Positions 1 to 12,231 are shown, counted from the first letter of the stretch. The stretch is 64,000 nucleotides of DNA from Episyrphus balteatus (GCF_945859705.1 NC_079137.1:54840552-54904551); one strand, 5' to 3'. A program made the numbers and translations. Notes: a model not told the origin generated them from the sequence alone.

Positions 1-527
1 ATTTGTTCATTGTAAAATGACACAACAAAAATCGTTTAGTTTGAAAATTTGACAAATATTTTTACGTTTTATTAGTTTTTATATACATACACACTTATTG
101 CATCAATCGGATTTATTATACTTTATCATAAAATATTGACATTTTTTTATTTGCACATAATTAAAAAGAGAATTCATTTTTCCTTAAACTGCTTACAGCG
201 CCAAATTATTCATGAGAACTTAAAATGAATCATAATGAAACTCTACTTGTGGTTCAGAAATGAAATATATGCTTAAGCTACAAAATTATCACTAGGTGTC
301 ACTACTAGTCAGTTTGCAATTTTCTAAACTTTTGCACAGGGTGCCTCCTGAATGAATTGTAATAAAAAAAAAAAAATTATTACTAATTATTTCTTTAATT
401 GTAGCTTGTAAAGAAGAGAGATGTGATAATTTTCGAGGAATCTATTGAAGCATTTAATTTTTATTCAAAAATTAAAATTTTTTTTGTTTTAATTCAGAGC
501 CTTTTAATTTAAAAAAATATTTGAGAA
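1..527. other. AT-rich DNA without a gene
   Basis: Low-complexity AT-rich sequence with A/T homopolymer runs. I see no coding frame, RNA gene or bounded repeat here. Confidence 0.6.
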
Positions 528-762
528 CCCAACTAGCACAACAGCTTCTATAAATCGAGATCTTGCAGGTACTACTTTTTATACAGCTTGTATTGAGCTT
601 GCTTCAGAATTTAATTGCTTACAGAAGTTCGAACTTGTTTAACAACTTCTAATAAGTTGTTTAAATACTGTTAAAGAAACTTAAATGAAAAAAGCTTGTT
701 TTCGGAAAAGCCTGCTAATTAAATTTATAGAAGCTTTATAGAAATTAACAAGTTTAAAATTT

Positions 763-860
763 GATTTTTGGTTTTGATATTGAATAATCTAGCTGGGACA
801 CTTTTTGGTTTTGACATTGAATAATTTAGCTCGGACATTTTTTGTTTTGATATTTCTGCT
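763..860. repeat. 38-bp tandem repeat, about 2.5 units
   Basis: Units share TTTTTGGTTTTGAYATTGAA followed by TAATYTAGCTSGGACA. The first starts near 763 and the second near 801, and a third breaks off after about 20 bp. The units differ at a few positions. The repeat lies inside the CCCAACTA-ended element, just upstream of the tRNA-like sequence. Confidence 0.7.
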
Positions 861-900
861 ATTTGAACTGATTAAGTTTTTGACTTCATTTTATTATACT

Positions 901-968
901 ACGATGGCCGAGTGGGTAGAGTGGCGGACTGCCACGAAGCAGATACGCAGTTCGATCCTGGGTGTGTC
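901..968 (+). pseudogene. tRNA-like sequence (tRNA pseudogene or SINE head)
   Basis: An A-box-like TGGCCGAGTGG (905-915) is followed 33 nt later by a B-box-like AGTTCGATCC (949-958), the internal RNA polymerase III promoter layout. The T arm pairs at 4 of 5 positions around a TTCGATC loop. A GTGGC/GCCAC stem (921-925/931-935) sits where the anticodon arm would be, but its loop has only 5 nt. There is no clean 7-bp acceptor stem. It is therefore not a functional tRNA by eye, and a tRNA-derived SINE head or decayed Ser/Leu-type tRNA fits better. Confidence 0.5.
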
Positions 969-1357
969 AAAAAAATTATATACTTTTATAATTATTATCA
1001 ATAGGTATACTAAAAACTAATGGAAAAATATATATAATTTCAGATCAAAAGATAAAATTCATGATTTAAAATCAAAATAAAAACCAGTTAAAAAAGAATT
1101 TTGTTTTGTTTTTGTAGTTGTTTTTTTTTTTAATTTCCATAAGACATGTATTAAAGAGCTATACAAGCTCTTCCGAAGCTTTCTGTCACTTCTCAAAGCT
1201 TCGGTACAGCTTCGGTAAAGCTTCGTTTAAAATTCTTATAGAGGGTCAAACTTGTATAATGTTCTCCTTTTTCCATGCCCAACAACCTTACTAAAGTTTA
1301 AAGAAGCTGAAATGTAGCTTTTGTAATACCTTAACCGAAGCTGAAATGTTAGTTGGG

Positions 1358-1740
1358 AAAGCAGAAATTATTTAAACCGTTATGACATTAAAACAAAATG
1401 ACAAAGAAATGTAAATTTTTCTGTGCCTTGTTCTCAAAGCAATTTACACTTTATTTCGTGTAGGTATACCGAATTTTGTTTTGGAAATTTTATTGTGTCG
1501 TATAAACGCTTTTTTTTTAATATTGACAAAGCCAATATTTTGAACTCTTTTACCATTTTAATGACATAAAGGTTTGACAGACGAGCGAAAAATTTAATGG
1601 CAAGTTAAATAAATTAGATATTAATAGACTAACAGACAAAACGATACCTACTCTTGGATTTCGAAAGCTTTTGAATCATTCACGTATTTGAGAGCGTTAA
1701 AAGAATGTATGCAATATCTGCAAAAGAACACTTATTCAAA
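1358..1740. other. AT-rich spacer
   Basis: I see no gene or bounded repeat between the two flanking transposable elements. Confidence 0.5.
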
Positions 1741-1742
1741 TA

Positions 1743-2173
1743 GGGGAAGTGGGGGCAAGACCGCCTATGGGGGCAAGACGGTTTTTGTACTATGTTGTAT
1801 GAAAAAATATTAAATTGCCAGAACTTTTAATATAAAATAAATGGCTTCTGGTAAGATCGATTATGTCTGTAAGTATGAGCAAGTTTGGTTGAAATTCCGA
1901 AAAGTAATATAATAAATTTTGTGATTTTTCATCAAAAATCATCATGTTCTGTGTGAAAAGAAATTTGTACTTTTTTAAATGAAATATTTAAAAGTCTTAA
2001 TTTTTTCTTTTTTTTTGTAATATTTTCAGTATTTTTAATTTTTTTTTAATGATGAGATTTCGTACAAAAAACATTAAAGTTAATGAATAAACACTTTATT
2101 TTAATTAAAAGATGTTTTTATTGGTTTTTAAGACGGTTAAACACTAAAGGGGCGGTCTTGCCCCCATTTCCCC
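1743..2173. mobile_element. TA-flanked MITE with GGGGAAGTGGGGGCAAGACC ends
   Basis: The left end GGGGAAGTGGGGGCAAGACC is mirrored by the right end, whose complement begins GGGGAAATGGGGGCAAGACC (one mismatch in 20). Both ends abut TA (1741-1742 and 2174-2175), the duplication expected of Tc1/mariner-type insertion. The left TIR carries a second GGGGGCAAGACGG copy just inside. The 431-bp interior is AT-rich and codes for nothing. Assignment to mariner rests only on the TA duplication. Confidence 0.75.
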
Positions 2174-2175
2174 TA

Positions 2176-3012
2176 CATTAAAATTCCATATCCTTCGCAA
2201 CAAACAATTTTGCTTCTGTAAATTCTTATAGATTCTAGTATAGCTTCGATAAAGTCTTATAAAATGAAAATTGTGAAGGCTATCACAAACTAACGACACG
2301 AGCGCCGATAAAAAACGCTGTCGACTATGTTTTTTATTATGAAAAAACGTTAACATTCAGGTGTAGAATAATTGTGCTCATTGTCGTTTGGACATCGTTG
2401 GTTTCGGAGTACTTTAAGTTGGAATTTTTTATAGCCATGGTCAAAAAAGGGGGAAATACAAGATTTTTTTCAAATTATTTGAATTCTAGATCTGATTACC
2501 ATCCACTGTGGCTTAATTTTTACACAAATAGATAATCGAAAAAGTTAGTTTAAGATTTGTATGGAAGGTTTTTTTTTTAAATGAAAAATATGTTCCGAAC
2601 GCCTTTTGGACAAAGTACCTTCTAAAAAAGTTGGGTTAAGGTGATGCATTTAAAAACTGAACTAAGAGATTTATTTTAAACAAATTTAACGTGCGATGAT
2701 CCGCAATAATGTTCTTAACTGGAATTTTTTAAACATTGTGTTTGTTACATCAGAACTATCGACTGTTTAAACCAATTTGGATGATTGTTTTTTATATCCA
2801 GCTTCCAGTGTGGGCTTATTTCAATTTGGTCCAATTCTGACTATAGAATCCATGAGAAAGAAGTCGGTTTGTGTTTTTTGTTAAAATTGATACCTTTTGA
2901 CAAAATCAAAAAAAAAAAAAAAAAAAAAAAAAAACATTTTAAAGATGCAGAAATCTTAAACTTTGCTTTAAAAAACAATAATCTTTTTCAAAAAATAATT
3001 GCGTTAGGGTAA
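2176..3012. other. AT-rich DNA with a possible repeat fragment and a poly(A) run
   Basis: No gene is seen. Around 2800-2868 the text, ending AGAAGTCGGT, resembles the GTCGGT end of the repeat nested in the hAT copies at 20.8 and 22.4 kb. This is a weak likeness. A run of 24 A residues follows at about 2911-2934. Confidence 0.4.
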
Positions 3013-4841
3013 ACAAAATATTGTTATTTGTGTACCTACTAAAGTGGGCAATGTAGTTAAAGCTTTATTCTTCATTAAAAAAAAAAACTCAAAATAATTT
3101 TCTTAAATGTTTTTTGAACCAGCAAACGAGAGTTTGAACCTTAAAAATTGCGACTTGTCGGCAAGTGGTTTTATTAGATTTTTAAGCTTAAGCGGTACCT
3201 AACCTATAGAATACTCAATGAAAGGTAGGTATTTTACGAGATACTAAGAGTTTAGACTAATTCATTCCAAGGAATACTTACTCTTTTTCCCCTTTTTTGA
3301 CTGCTTGATTTTTCGATATTGCACTTACTAACGGTTGTGTAAATATTTGTGAGTGGTTAACTTCATTTTGTTGTCACCAAAAAAGAGTATTTTCTCAATA
3401 ATCTATAAAAAAAAGTATCACTTAATCGTTTTTACAAAAAAAAAAAAACAAGAAAGAAGAACCATTTCATTAGCACATCAAAATATTATGATAACCCCTT
3501 GTAAATATAAAAGAATAACTTAAAAAGAAAATTCTTACAAAGCTCATTAAAGGATCTAAAGCCAACAAAACAAACACTTGCACTTTTCCTCTATCCATCT
3601 ACACAACATTACAATATTTCCAATTGAATATGAAAGATTATACAAACTTAGAAGATCAAAACATTGTGAATGTTTAAAATTGAAATGTTGCCATCTGTCA
3701 AATTTTCCAATTTCTAAATTAGAAAAAAAAAAAAAATATTTTCAACTTTTCTCTTTTTTGTTCTACAAAGGGGTTAAGTTAAATATAGAGGTAATGTCGA
3801 ATTCTTTATCTTAACAACAATCATATAGTTACAGGTTTTTATTGCACCCTCTTGAGGGTATAATTTTTGGTTATCCATCATCAATCGTCTATAAAAATGC
3901 ACCCTTCTCGGAAAGTTATCAGTTAAACGATATGAAAAAATGCGAGTTCAAAATAGAGAAGGGTGTTGAAAATTGACAGACTTTAAACCGGAACTTAACC
4001 GACCATTTAATAGAGCTATTACACCCCCAATTAGGAGTGAATTAAGTGAAGTATATTTATATAGAGGTTTACCCTTTAAGTATAAGTTAGCGCTCTAAGT
4101 AAACATTTTCTTTTATTTTTTGTTGTTGTTATTTTGTTCTGATACTTCATTTACAGAATTTAATCGAAATTTAAAGCCATGACAATAACACACTCACAGA
4201 CATATGACATTTTTCGAGTATTATTTAAATTGTCTATAGTTTTTTTTTTATATATAAACCATCGATGTTTTGAAGAGGGTGGTCTTTCTATGTGGTATTG
4301 GATCGGGTGAATTGGTGTCTACAAAAAAAGGCGAGGAAACAATCTGTTCACTTTGTTTTGAGAATGTTTGATCTTTGCGAAATAAATGTACATTCACATA
4401 CCTACTTCTTTTATATCCTTTACTTTTTATTTAGCACAATATGAATGATCAATAATTTCAATTTATAAAATAAAGTACATAACTAATCTGTCTTTGATTT
4501 TCTGTGGACTCGATATTAAGTAGGTACATACTTGCATTTTTTCAACCGTAAAATTTTTGTAATCCTACATTTTGAAACTTTTTTTTTTAAAAACATTTAA
4601 AGCTTTTAACAGGGGAACTCACTCTTGTGGAATTGGGCCCCAGGTACAACAGTTGGGCTCATCAGTTAGATGCTGTTAAACCCCTTCTAAGACGCAAAAT
4701 TTTAGTCGATGTTTACCGATTCTTATTTAAATTACCAGCGTAAATACAATGTGAATTTTTATATTTTAGGGAAATTTGAATAAATTTATAGATAAAATAG
4801 ATAATGTGATTTTTAGTAGGAATAATTAATTCGTCTTGTTT
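3013..4841. other. AT-rich DNA, no gene seen
   Basis: Mostly low complexity. A short GC-richer patch at about 4611-4700 (with GGAATTGGGCCCCAG) may be an old repeat fragment. I cannot bound it. Confidence 0.45.
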
Positions 4842-4866
4842 AAACAAAAGAGCTGAGAAGCGAACT
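4842..4866 (-). repeat. Dispersed 25-bp motif, copy 1 (minus)
   Basis: On the minus strand it reads AGTTCGCTT then CTCAGCTCTTTTGTTT. It aligns without gaps to seven other copies in this window. The flanks are A/T-rich and not shared. Confidence 0.85.
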
Positions 4867-7379
4867 TTGTCTTTTTTTTTTTTTTAAATTACTTACATTC
4901 TCGCAACTGATTTCAATGAAAATTTTTGTACAACAATGTTTTAGCAGCTTTTATGTTAAAATTTAAAAAAAAAATTCAAAAATTCATTTTGAATATGAAA
5001 AAAAAAATCATTTTTTTTTTTTTTATTTAACGAATAATGAATTTTTATTATAAAAAAAAAGCTATTTAGAATGTATTTTTTCTAAAATTTCTATTTTATG
5101 TTAGATATTAAATGAAATTCTTTGTTTAGAGGTCAAAACCATTAAAAAAGAAATGTTTTTGTAACTTTCAACTAAATTTTATTATTTTTGAGAGTTTTTT
5201 TTTTTTTTTAATTTCATAAAAAAACTTTGATTAGTAAAAAAATTAATATACTACTCAAAACAAAATTAAATCTTTATTGAATTACGAAAACATTTGTTAA
5301 AATTTTTGCTAAAAAAATAGGTAAAAATAAAAAACAAAAAAAAATTGTTTTTTTTTTCAATATTTTTGAGGTATTGTAAAAACAATATTGAAATAAAATG
5401 AGTACACATTTGAATTATCTACAACTTTTGTTTATAATTTTGTTCGATACGAGGTCTACTTCAAAAAAATTGTCAAACCCTTTTTTCCCTTCTCCACTCC
5501 ACTTCAGGCCATATGTTGTGAATTGTGATCCAATCGATTTTTCCCTTATCAAAATCATTAATACTCTGGAACCTACATCCTAACAAAAAGTAAATTTGTA
5601 GCCTAGTATCAACTGAGAAAAACCAAATTCCTCTTTAGCAAAAAAAATAATAAATAATATACTTCCGAGCATAAGAAAAAGCGTCATACAGATATAAATA
5701 TGTATTTAGCTTACAAAAAAAAACGTTAACAAAAATTAAAGAGAAAACTTCAAATATAACACCTTTATTCTTTTTAAGGACGTTCTTTCGCTTTTAAGTA
5801 TTCATTGAAGGATACACTTGTATGATGGGTAAACAATTTGTTAAAACAAAAAAATACGGGTACTCTTTACCATCTATCATCTCTGAAATTCAAAATCAGG
5901 CCAAAGGAGGTCCTGCGGACACGCAGACAAAAAATAAACATTTGAATTCATTTGGAAAATATAAAAAAGAAAACACACAAAAAAAAAAAAAATGGAAGAT
6001 GAATGCCAATAAACTATAAAGGACTATTCACATCACAAAATAGTTCACTCATGATGATGGTATTTTTGTTTTTCTTTCGTTTAAAGGATAGTGAGTTTTT
6101 CATCTCATGATGTAGAAACACTTTTAGTACTAACACATAAAATGCTGTTCATGATACGATTCTATTCACAAAAAAAAAAAAAAAAAAAAAAAATGGAAGC
6201 AAAAGTATCAACGTCCTTATAATAGTCGCTCGGTGTCCTTATTCTTTGTGAATACCAAATTCACTTGATTTTATATTTTCCGTCATCATTCTTTAAATGC
6301 ATTGCACACATATAGCAGCTACACACGAGTTCATCCGAATCGAAATTTTCTCTATTTTCTTTGTGTGTATATCCACCCAAAAGAGAATTTTAATTAAAAT
6401 TTACACACTACGAGCATGGATGTAGTGTTTTATATTTATGTAGAAGCAGAGAGGTATTCTGCGTTTAGTCCTTTTTTTTTTTTGTATTTTTCTTACAGTT
6501 GATAGTCCTTGGGAAAGAACCATTATCTTTTTTTAAATGTCCATCCTTTAAAAGGTGCTTTTTTTTCTATAAAATAACTTCTTTTTATTTCTTTTTTATT
6601 ATTTATTCATTAGGTTTTAGAGAAAAAAATATGTTTGCAACTTAAATATGCAACCTATGCTAAATGCAGCTTATGAATATTTTTTAAAATATAAATAAAA
6701 AAAACCTTCATGTATAGAGTTGCAGGACCAGTATAGTATTTCTATGTATAATAAAGAAAATCTTTGATGATTTATTCAAGAACATTAAAAAAAAAATAAA
6801 ATGACTGTCTGGCTACTTATTCAAAGTGCAATAAAAATATATTTACATTTAAAAGCTTTCATATTTATATAAATGCATCATTTTTGAAAAATGAAATACA
6901 TAACAGAAAGAAAAGCCTTTTGAATTAAATCTCATAGAAAGATTTTGAATGTTTTGAATGACAATTCATTGAAATGATTCATAAAATATATTATGTTTGT
7001 TATCTAGAGTTTTTACAGATGTGTGAGATAAAATATGTCGTTTATTATTTGGTTAGAATTTTGCATTCCATATACATAACCTGTTTTTCATCAGATAAAA
7101 AATGTGCTTTAAAAAGTGAAGAGAAGCTGGAAACAAATCACAAAATGACAGGACTGCCACCAATGCAAATTCTTTTCAGTGGTTTTGTACTTTTTACAAA
7201 TATAATATATTTCTTGGTTGAACATATAACTCAAATTTTTCTACAGCAGGTCCTTCAAAGTTGATATACACGAAGTTTTTCACATACCTATAGCTAAATT
7301 TGAAAATTAGCTTTACTAAGAATAATCTACTACCTATCGAAAAAAATAGGTCAATTCTACTTCTTCTTCCTTTTCTCGG
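4867..7379. other. AT-rich DNA, no gene seen
   Basis: Long A/T runs, including a run of more than 20 A near 6171-6193. TAAGGACGTT near 5776 and its complement AACGTCCTTA near 6211 could be ends of a 450-bp MITE. The similarity beyond 12 bp is poor and I do not call it. A 96-codon frame at 6974-7264 shows no recognisable domain. Confidence 0.45.
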
Positions 7380-7384
7380 CGTTG

Positions 7385-8777
7385 CACAGTGTGTCGTCCC
7401 CTTATGATAAATCACTTTTTTTTTTTTTGTTAAAAATTAATATTTTTGCTATTAAAATATAATTTAAAAGTGTCAACTCATATGAAAACATATTTATCTT
7501 AGAAAATAACTCAGGTTAGTATTCAAAATAAGCTCCGAAACATGAGTACCTCGGAAATCGAAAATATTTTGAAGAATTTATGGGAATCTTTGAGAGTGTA
7601 TATTTCACGTTTGGTAATTGTTTGAAAATTTTTATTAATGTTATTTTGTTTATTTGAGTGTTGTTGTAAAACGTATAACAAAAAAAAAAAATTAAATTTA
7701 TAAAATTATATATGAGTTATTAAAATTTCTTTGATAAATGGCCAAAAAAAAATTTAATTTTCAAACTTAATTTAAAAAAAAAACATATAAAATCATATCG
7801 ATAATTTTTTTATATTATTTTGCCTTAGGCCTATACTTAATATTGGCAAAGTTTGGTCTGCTTCTGTTCGCGATTACCAGAGATAATCACATTTATGTGC
7901 TACGAGTCAAGTACTCAAAATAATTCATTTTTTGAGAAACATCTTCAAGGGGATCACAAAAATGAAAAAATCAATGTTTTTAATAATTTTTAGCCATACA
8001 CAAGTAACAAAAAGCTGTTCATGTAATTAAAAATATTTTAAATATTGTTTTCAACAAAAAAAAATTTTATTTTTCTGCATACTAAATTTTTAATATAATT
8101 ACTTGACCCGGCCACGCTCTACTGTGTATTATAGCTGTATTTACCAACCTCGCCGATATAAGAATTTAAGAAAATGCAAATAAAACAATATTTCAAAATT
8201 TGAAAGCGATTGACAAAAAACTATTCGAGATTTGCTATGAAACGCAAATAAACCTACGATTTTTTTTGTATAGAGAAGATAAACAAAACAAGTTGACTTC
8301 AACTTAAGATTTCTCTAAGTAGAAAAAAGATATTGAAAAGATTTAAACGGACTTTAAAAGAAAACATTTAGTTCTTTTAGAAACTGTCACACATTTATTT
8401 AAAATAAATCACCACGTTCAAGAACATAACCTCAAAAACTGTTAAAAAACGACATTTCAGATTTTCTAACGGGAATATTTCAAAAACGTGATATGATAGA
8501 ATTTTTCTGACTTCGGATTCGAGTTCACCAAAAACCTTACGAAAAGTATATTTTTGTTTATATATTAAAAAAAATTAATTTTGCTCACAAGTGGCTTCTT
8601 CAATAATTGTTAATTTCATTAATTATACTAAAAAAAAAGTAATAGATTGTTTAATTTGATAATTTGTAATTTTTTTTTTCTATTCCTGCCATAAAAACAC
8701 AAAAAAAGATATTAAAACTCCAAAAACTTAGCTGCAAGTATTTATGATAAACTTTTGTATGGGCTCGACACACTGTG
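7385..8777. mobile_element. Transib-like non-autonomous element (CACAGTG ends, 5-bp TSD)
   Basis: The left end CACAGTGTGTCGTCCCC and the complement of the right end CACAGTGTGTCGAGCCC form a terminal inverted repeat. Weaker similarity (TTTATCATAAAT) continues inward. Both ends abut CGTTG (7380-7384 and 8778-8782), a perfect 5-bp duplication. From family knowledge, Transib elements make 5-bp GC-containing duplications and have CACWRTG-type ends resembling RAG recombination heptamers. The 1.39-kb interior has no transposase frame. A patch near 8104-8125 (GACCCGGCCACGCTCTACTG) looks like part of another old repeat. The superfamily is inferred from ends and TSD only. Confidence 0.65.
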
Positions 8778-8782
8778 CGTTG

Positions 8783-9365
8783 TTATGATCTCGTAGGAGG
8801 TCATTGTCATTTATAGCCATTTAATCGCAAATTGTTGACATATTAGAAATTGCAACTTTTATAATAATGACTAACAAAAATAACTTTTGGGCTTCATATA
8901 GAACCTAAAATGTTTGTTGGGAAAGGTTTGACTTTAATATTGTTATTTTGGGATGAACAGAAAAAAACTAAAACTACAAAAATAAATTTTTAATTCTTAC
9001 CCATTTTTGACTAAAGCAAAAAAAAAACAAATTTTTTACAGATTTTACCTGGTGCAGGTTTTCCTAAATATCATAAAATCTATCAGTTTTCTGGCAAACC
9101 TGTAAATGTCTTTTTGTTTATTATTGTTTTTTCATAAGAATAAATTTATAAAACACAATGTTTATTGTACATTTATCGAAGAAAATCGGCCCCAAAGTCA
9201 AAAAAGATATTAACATTTTTTTAATGCAGTTACAAAGAATAGCATTTCTTCTTAAAATCAAGACATTAATGAAGTTTCTATCATAAGTATTAACGGAGTT
9301 ATTACCATTAACATGAGTAAAGGCATACCAAAAAAAGCGTTTCCGGGACACCCTGTTTATACAAA
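8783..9365. other. AT-rich DNA with a CCGGGACACCCTGT repeat end
   Basis: The segment TTTCCGGGACACCCTGTTTA at about 9340-9359 matches a terminus commonly seen in insect repeats (complement ACAGGGTGTCCCGGAAA). I did not find a matching opposite end. The 76-codon minus frame here is probably part of the repeat and not a gene. Confidence 0.4.
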
Positions 9366-9720
9366 TATATTCGTCTAATTTTTAACAATTTTGGCTACCT
9401 ATTTGACAATGCACTTGCTTTTCAACTATAAAAAAACTTATGTATGGTCAAATAGCAAAAATTGTAAGACATTCGACTAATATTAAAAAAAAAAAAAATA
9501 CGCAGACTTTGCATTGATTTTTTTTCATGCAGAACATTTTTTATTGAATTTATTATTATTTATTTTATTTTTCCTTTGTTAGAACATTTTTTATTTGCAA
9601 TACAATTTTTGGTTTATGCAAAATATTTTTAAATTCCAAAAATTATTCTTTTTTTAATTTAAAATGAAAAAAAAAAAAATACATTAAAAATTTTTTTTTT
9701 GGAATCCTGGACAAGACCAA
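9366..9720. repeat. Foldback-type repeat, related to 62.2-62.7 kb
   Basis: The inverted segments at about 9369-9407 and 9449-9480 share GTCAAATAGC and CAATTTT blocks and form an imperfect stem of about 35 bp. They are followed by TTGCATTGA, T-run and ATGCAGAACATTTTT subrepeats. The same order (stem, TTGCATTGAA, T-run, CGCAGAAAATTTTTCA) recurs at about 62485-62640. The two are diverged copies of one non-coding family. Confidence 0.6.
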
Positions 9721-10618
9721 GAATAAATTGATGTTCATAAAAAATTGCACTTCATTGGGTATAAGGAATTCGATTTTTTGATACAGGTCAGTAACTATCC
9801 GATTACTTTTTCTACAACAACCATCCCATTTCACATTTAAATACAAAAAACTTATTCTCAAAAAAGTGTTTTCATCTTTGACTACATCCAAAATTTCGAT
9901 TAAACTTTCCTCACATCTTATTTTTTGATCAAAAGTATCCTTAACTTGAAGGGAAAATAATTTCAATTTCATTCTTCACAACTTTACAACCCTTGATTTC
10001 TTTTGCTTCATGTTTGATACCCCACGTTTTTTCGATTTTGAGTGGAAAATTAAAAAGTTGAGTTTTCGATTTAGCATAAATTAATTTGCATACATGAATC
10101 ATTTTTTGATTTACAATTTATTGTTTTGGGTAGGTCTTGTCGAGATGATGTGTAAGGGAGTTTTAGATTTTACAAATGGTTGTGCTGTATCTTGAAAAGA
10201 TAGATAAACATCAGCAATTTGAACGGAATATAATATAACGATTTTAAATCGTTTTTCTAAACATTTGTTCGTTCATCAAGACAATTTTTGAATGTCAAAT
10301 TGATAACCAGGTTATCCACCATCATCGTGTTTTTTTGTTTCTTCAATTTCGAGTTAAATATACTAATATCCTTTTGTTAGGTCTAAATCTATTACCTTCC
10401 ACATCCATAGTATTTTCATTGTAAAGGCTTTCAAGTAAAGAAGTTAGTTTGTATTAATAGAGCCATTTTGGAATTCTGAATTTTTTGATCGGTTAAAAAT
10501 ATTTCTTACATTTTTGGCTGGGTTTGAATATTTAGCCTTAGATAAGAGGTTACTCGGACCCTAAACTCCCTGTCAAACCGAATTATAGGATGTCTATAAA
10601 TTCCAAATAAGTTTTTTA
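9721..10618. other. AT-rich DNA, one unconvincing minus-strand frame
   Basis: A 109-codon ATG frame on the minus strand (9643-9972) has mixed composition in its first 90 residues. It matches no family I know, and its 3' end runs into the adjacent repeat. I treat it as chance. Nothing else is seen. Confidence 0.35.
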
Positions 10619-10959
10619 TTAGGTATATAATACAGTCAAATAAGGTGAAAAAAGGGGTAAACCTCGGAATGAATGCTAATAGAAATTTTTTTGCTCAAAA
10701 CCTTCACTTTGGCAATCTATAACATACCTCAAAAGTCTAGAAAAATCTCATGTCCGCAAGTCACGATTTTGAAGGTCAAAGCGTGAAATGGGATTTTTCA
10801 AAATTAGCTAAAATCAAGGCAATCTGACGTCTCTGGAAAAAGTGATACCTGTTTTTCATCTGTCAACCCATATTAATATAACAGTTGCTAACTTACTACC
10901 GAAAAACTCTAAAAAGTTATGGTAGCGGAACCAAATTTTGCATGAAGGTTTTAATATTC

Positions 10960-12231
10960 GGTGCAGGGTCAAAAGTCCACAGGCCAAAAGTCCATAATGG
11001 ACTATTGGCTCACTAGTGTGGGTCATTGCTGCATAAATCAATTATGGACTTACAACCCACCCACGTGGGTCAAAAGTTCACACAAAATTCCTGTGGACTT
11101 TTGGCCCATCGATTAAAAATTTATAACCAATTAGGAAAGCAAAAATTATTCTAATTTTTTTCGCAATATCTCTCCAAAACATTTATAAAAAAAAGTGATC
11201 AAATATCTTTCAAATTCGATTGAATTTTAGAAAATTACTTTAATACGTATTCAAAACTGGAACAATCGTCAATTTTCGAAAGTTGCTTCATTAAATGTTC
11301 AATTGTTGTCATGAAATCAGTCCAAGTGAAATAAGACCAACTTTCAAAAATTGGTTTTACTTCAATTTTCAACATTTATAAATATACAATTATTCAAAAG
11401 CTTTTTAGAACATTTGAATAAACATTGAATACATTAAATGAAAAATCCCGTTTTGGCAATTGTATGATAATACCGCACACCAAAGATGTTTATGTTATAA
11501 CTCGGTAAACTCGAAGCGGAAAAAAATTTGATCACATGAGAATCTTTTAAATTGCACAAGCCAAACGTGAAGCGGAAAAAAATTTTGCCCACGGGAAAAT
11601 TCGCGCGAATTTTTATTTTCACACCTCAAAATTGATTCTCCCGTGGGCAAAATTTTTTTCCGCTTCGCGTTTGGCTTGTGCAATTTAAATAGATTCTCAT
11701 GTGATCAAATTTTTTCCGCTTCGCTTTCCGCCAATTAATTGGGATTTATTTGTTTTTAATCTCCATGTGATAATTAATTAGCCCACTTTGTTTGCGAGAT
11801 AGTTCCCCAGATAAGTGGCGATTGTCACTATGAGACTCCAAACTAATCGTCTTTTGAACAAAATTAGGTTCTTTTTTGCTTTGTACGAGTTTTCAAAAAT
11901 TACTTCAATAAGCTTTACAAAGAAAACTCGAGTCGGTTAAGAAAAAAAAAACATAAAATTAAAAAAAAAAAATTATAAAAAAAAACTAAAAAATCAATTT
12001 ACAAATATTATTGGAAAAAAATTAACGTTTCAACATTCTTTACAAATTAATATTCATTAAGCACTTTCCACATCTTTTTCGACATTATGGAGTACTGGCT
12101 CACTTTTTTGTGGGTTCCTGACACCCTTGGGTGGGTTGTAAGTCCATAATTGATTTGTGGACTTATAACCGACCCAAGTGAGTCAGTAGTCCATTATGGA
12201 CTTTTGGCCCGTGGACTTATGACCCTGCAAC
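10960..12231. mobile_element. Inner foldback/Mutator-like element with 9-bp TSD
   Basis: The ends are GGTGCAGGGTCAAAAGTCCA and, complemented from the right, GTTGCAGGGTCATAAGTCCA. The inverted repeats run for about 110-130 bp and contain the palindrome GTCCATAATGGAC at 10990 and again at the right end. The flanks TTAATATTC (10951-10959) and TTAATATCC (12232-12240) form a 9-bp duplication with one mismatch. Nine-base duplications with long TIRs are known for Foldback and Mutator-like elements. No transposase frame is present. A striking internal hairpin lies at 11512-11723. Confidence 0.75.
11512..11723. repeat. Hairpin with 85-bp stem and four GAAGCGG motifs
   Basis: The arms 11512-11596 and 11637-11723 are near-perfect inverted copies with only a few mismatches or indels and a loop of about 40 nt. 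Each arm holds two copies of GAAGCGGAAAAAAATTT, so the hairpin has four. The arms also share ATTGCACAAGCCAAACG. It lies at the centre of the 9-bp-TSD element. Two minus frames across it (11434-11683) are products of the repeat, not genes. Confidence 0.85.

Larger units (their letters stand above)
528..1357. mobile_element. CCCAACTA-ended non-autonomous element
   Basis: The left end CCCAACTAGCACAACAGCTTC (in part) is matched in inverse by the right end, whose complement reads CCCAACTAACATTTCAGCTTC (in part). That gives an imperfect terminal inverted repeat of about 21 bp around 830 bp. The interior is rich in AAGCTTCGG-type subrepeats (clearest at 1165-1236), and many are inverted relative to each other, which gives it a foldback character. 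It has no transposase frame. It contains a 38-bp tandem repeat and a tRNA-like sequence. I could not find a convincing target-site duplication, so the exact ends and superfamily are uncertain. Confidence 0.5.

Noticed and set aside
5775..6222. Possible MITE with TAAGGACGTT/AACGTCCTTA ends
   Set aside because: Only about 10-12 bp match, with no TSD and no further inverted similarity.
9643..9972. 109-codon minus ATG frame
   Set aside because: No family resemblance, and its 3' end is low complexity and overlaps a repeat copy.
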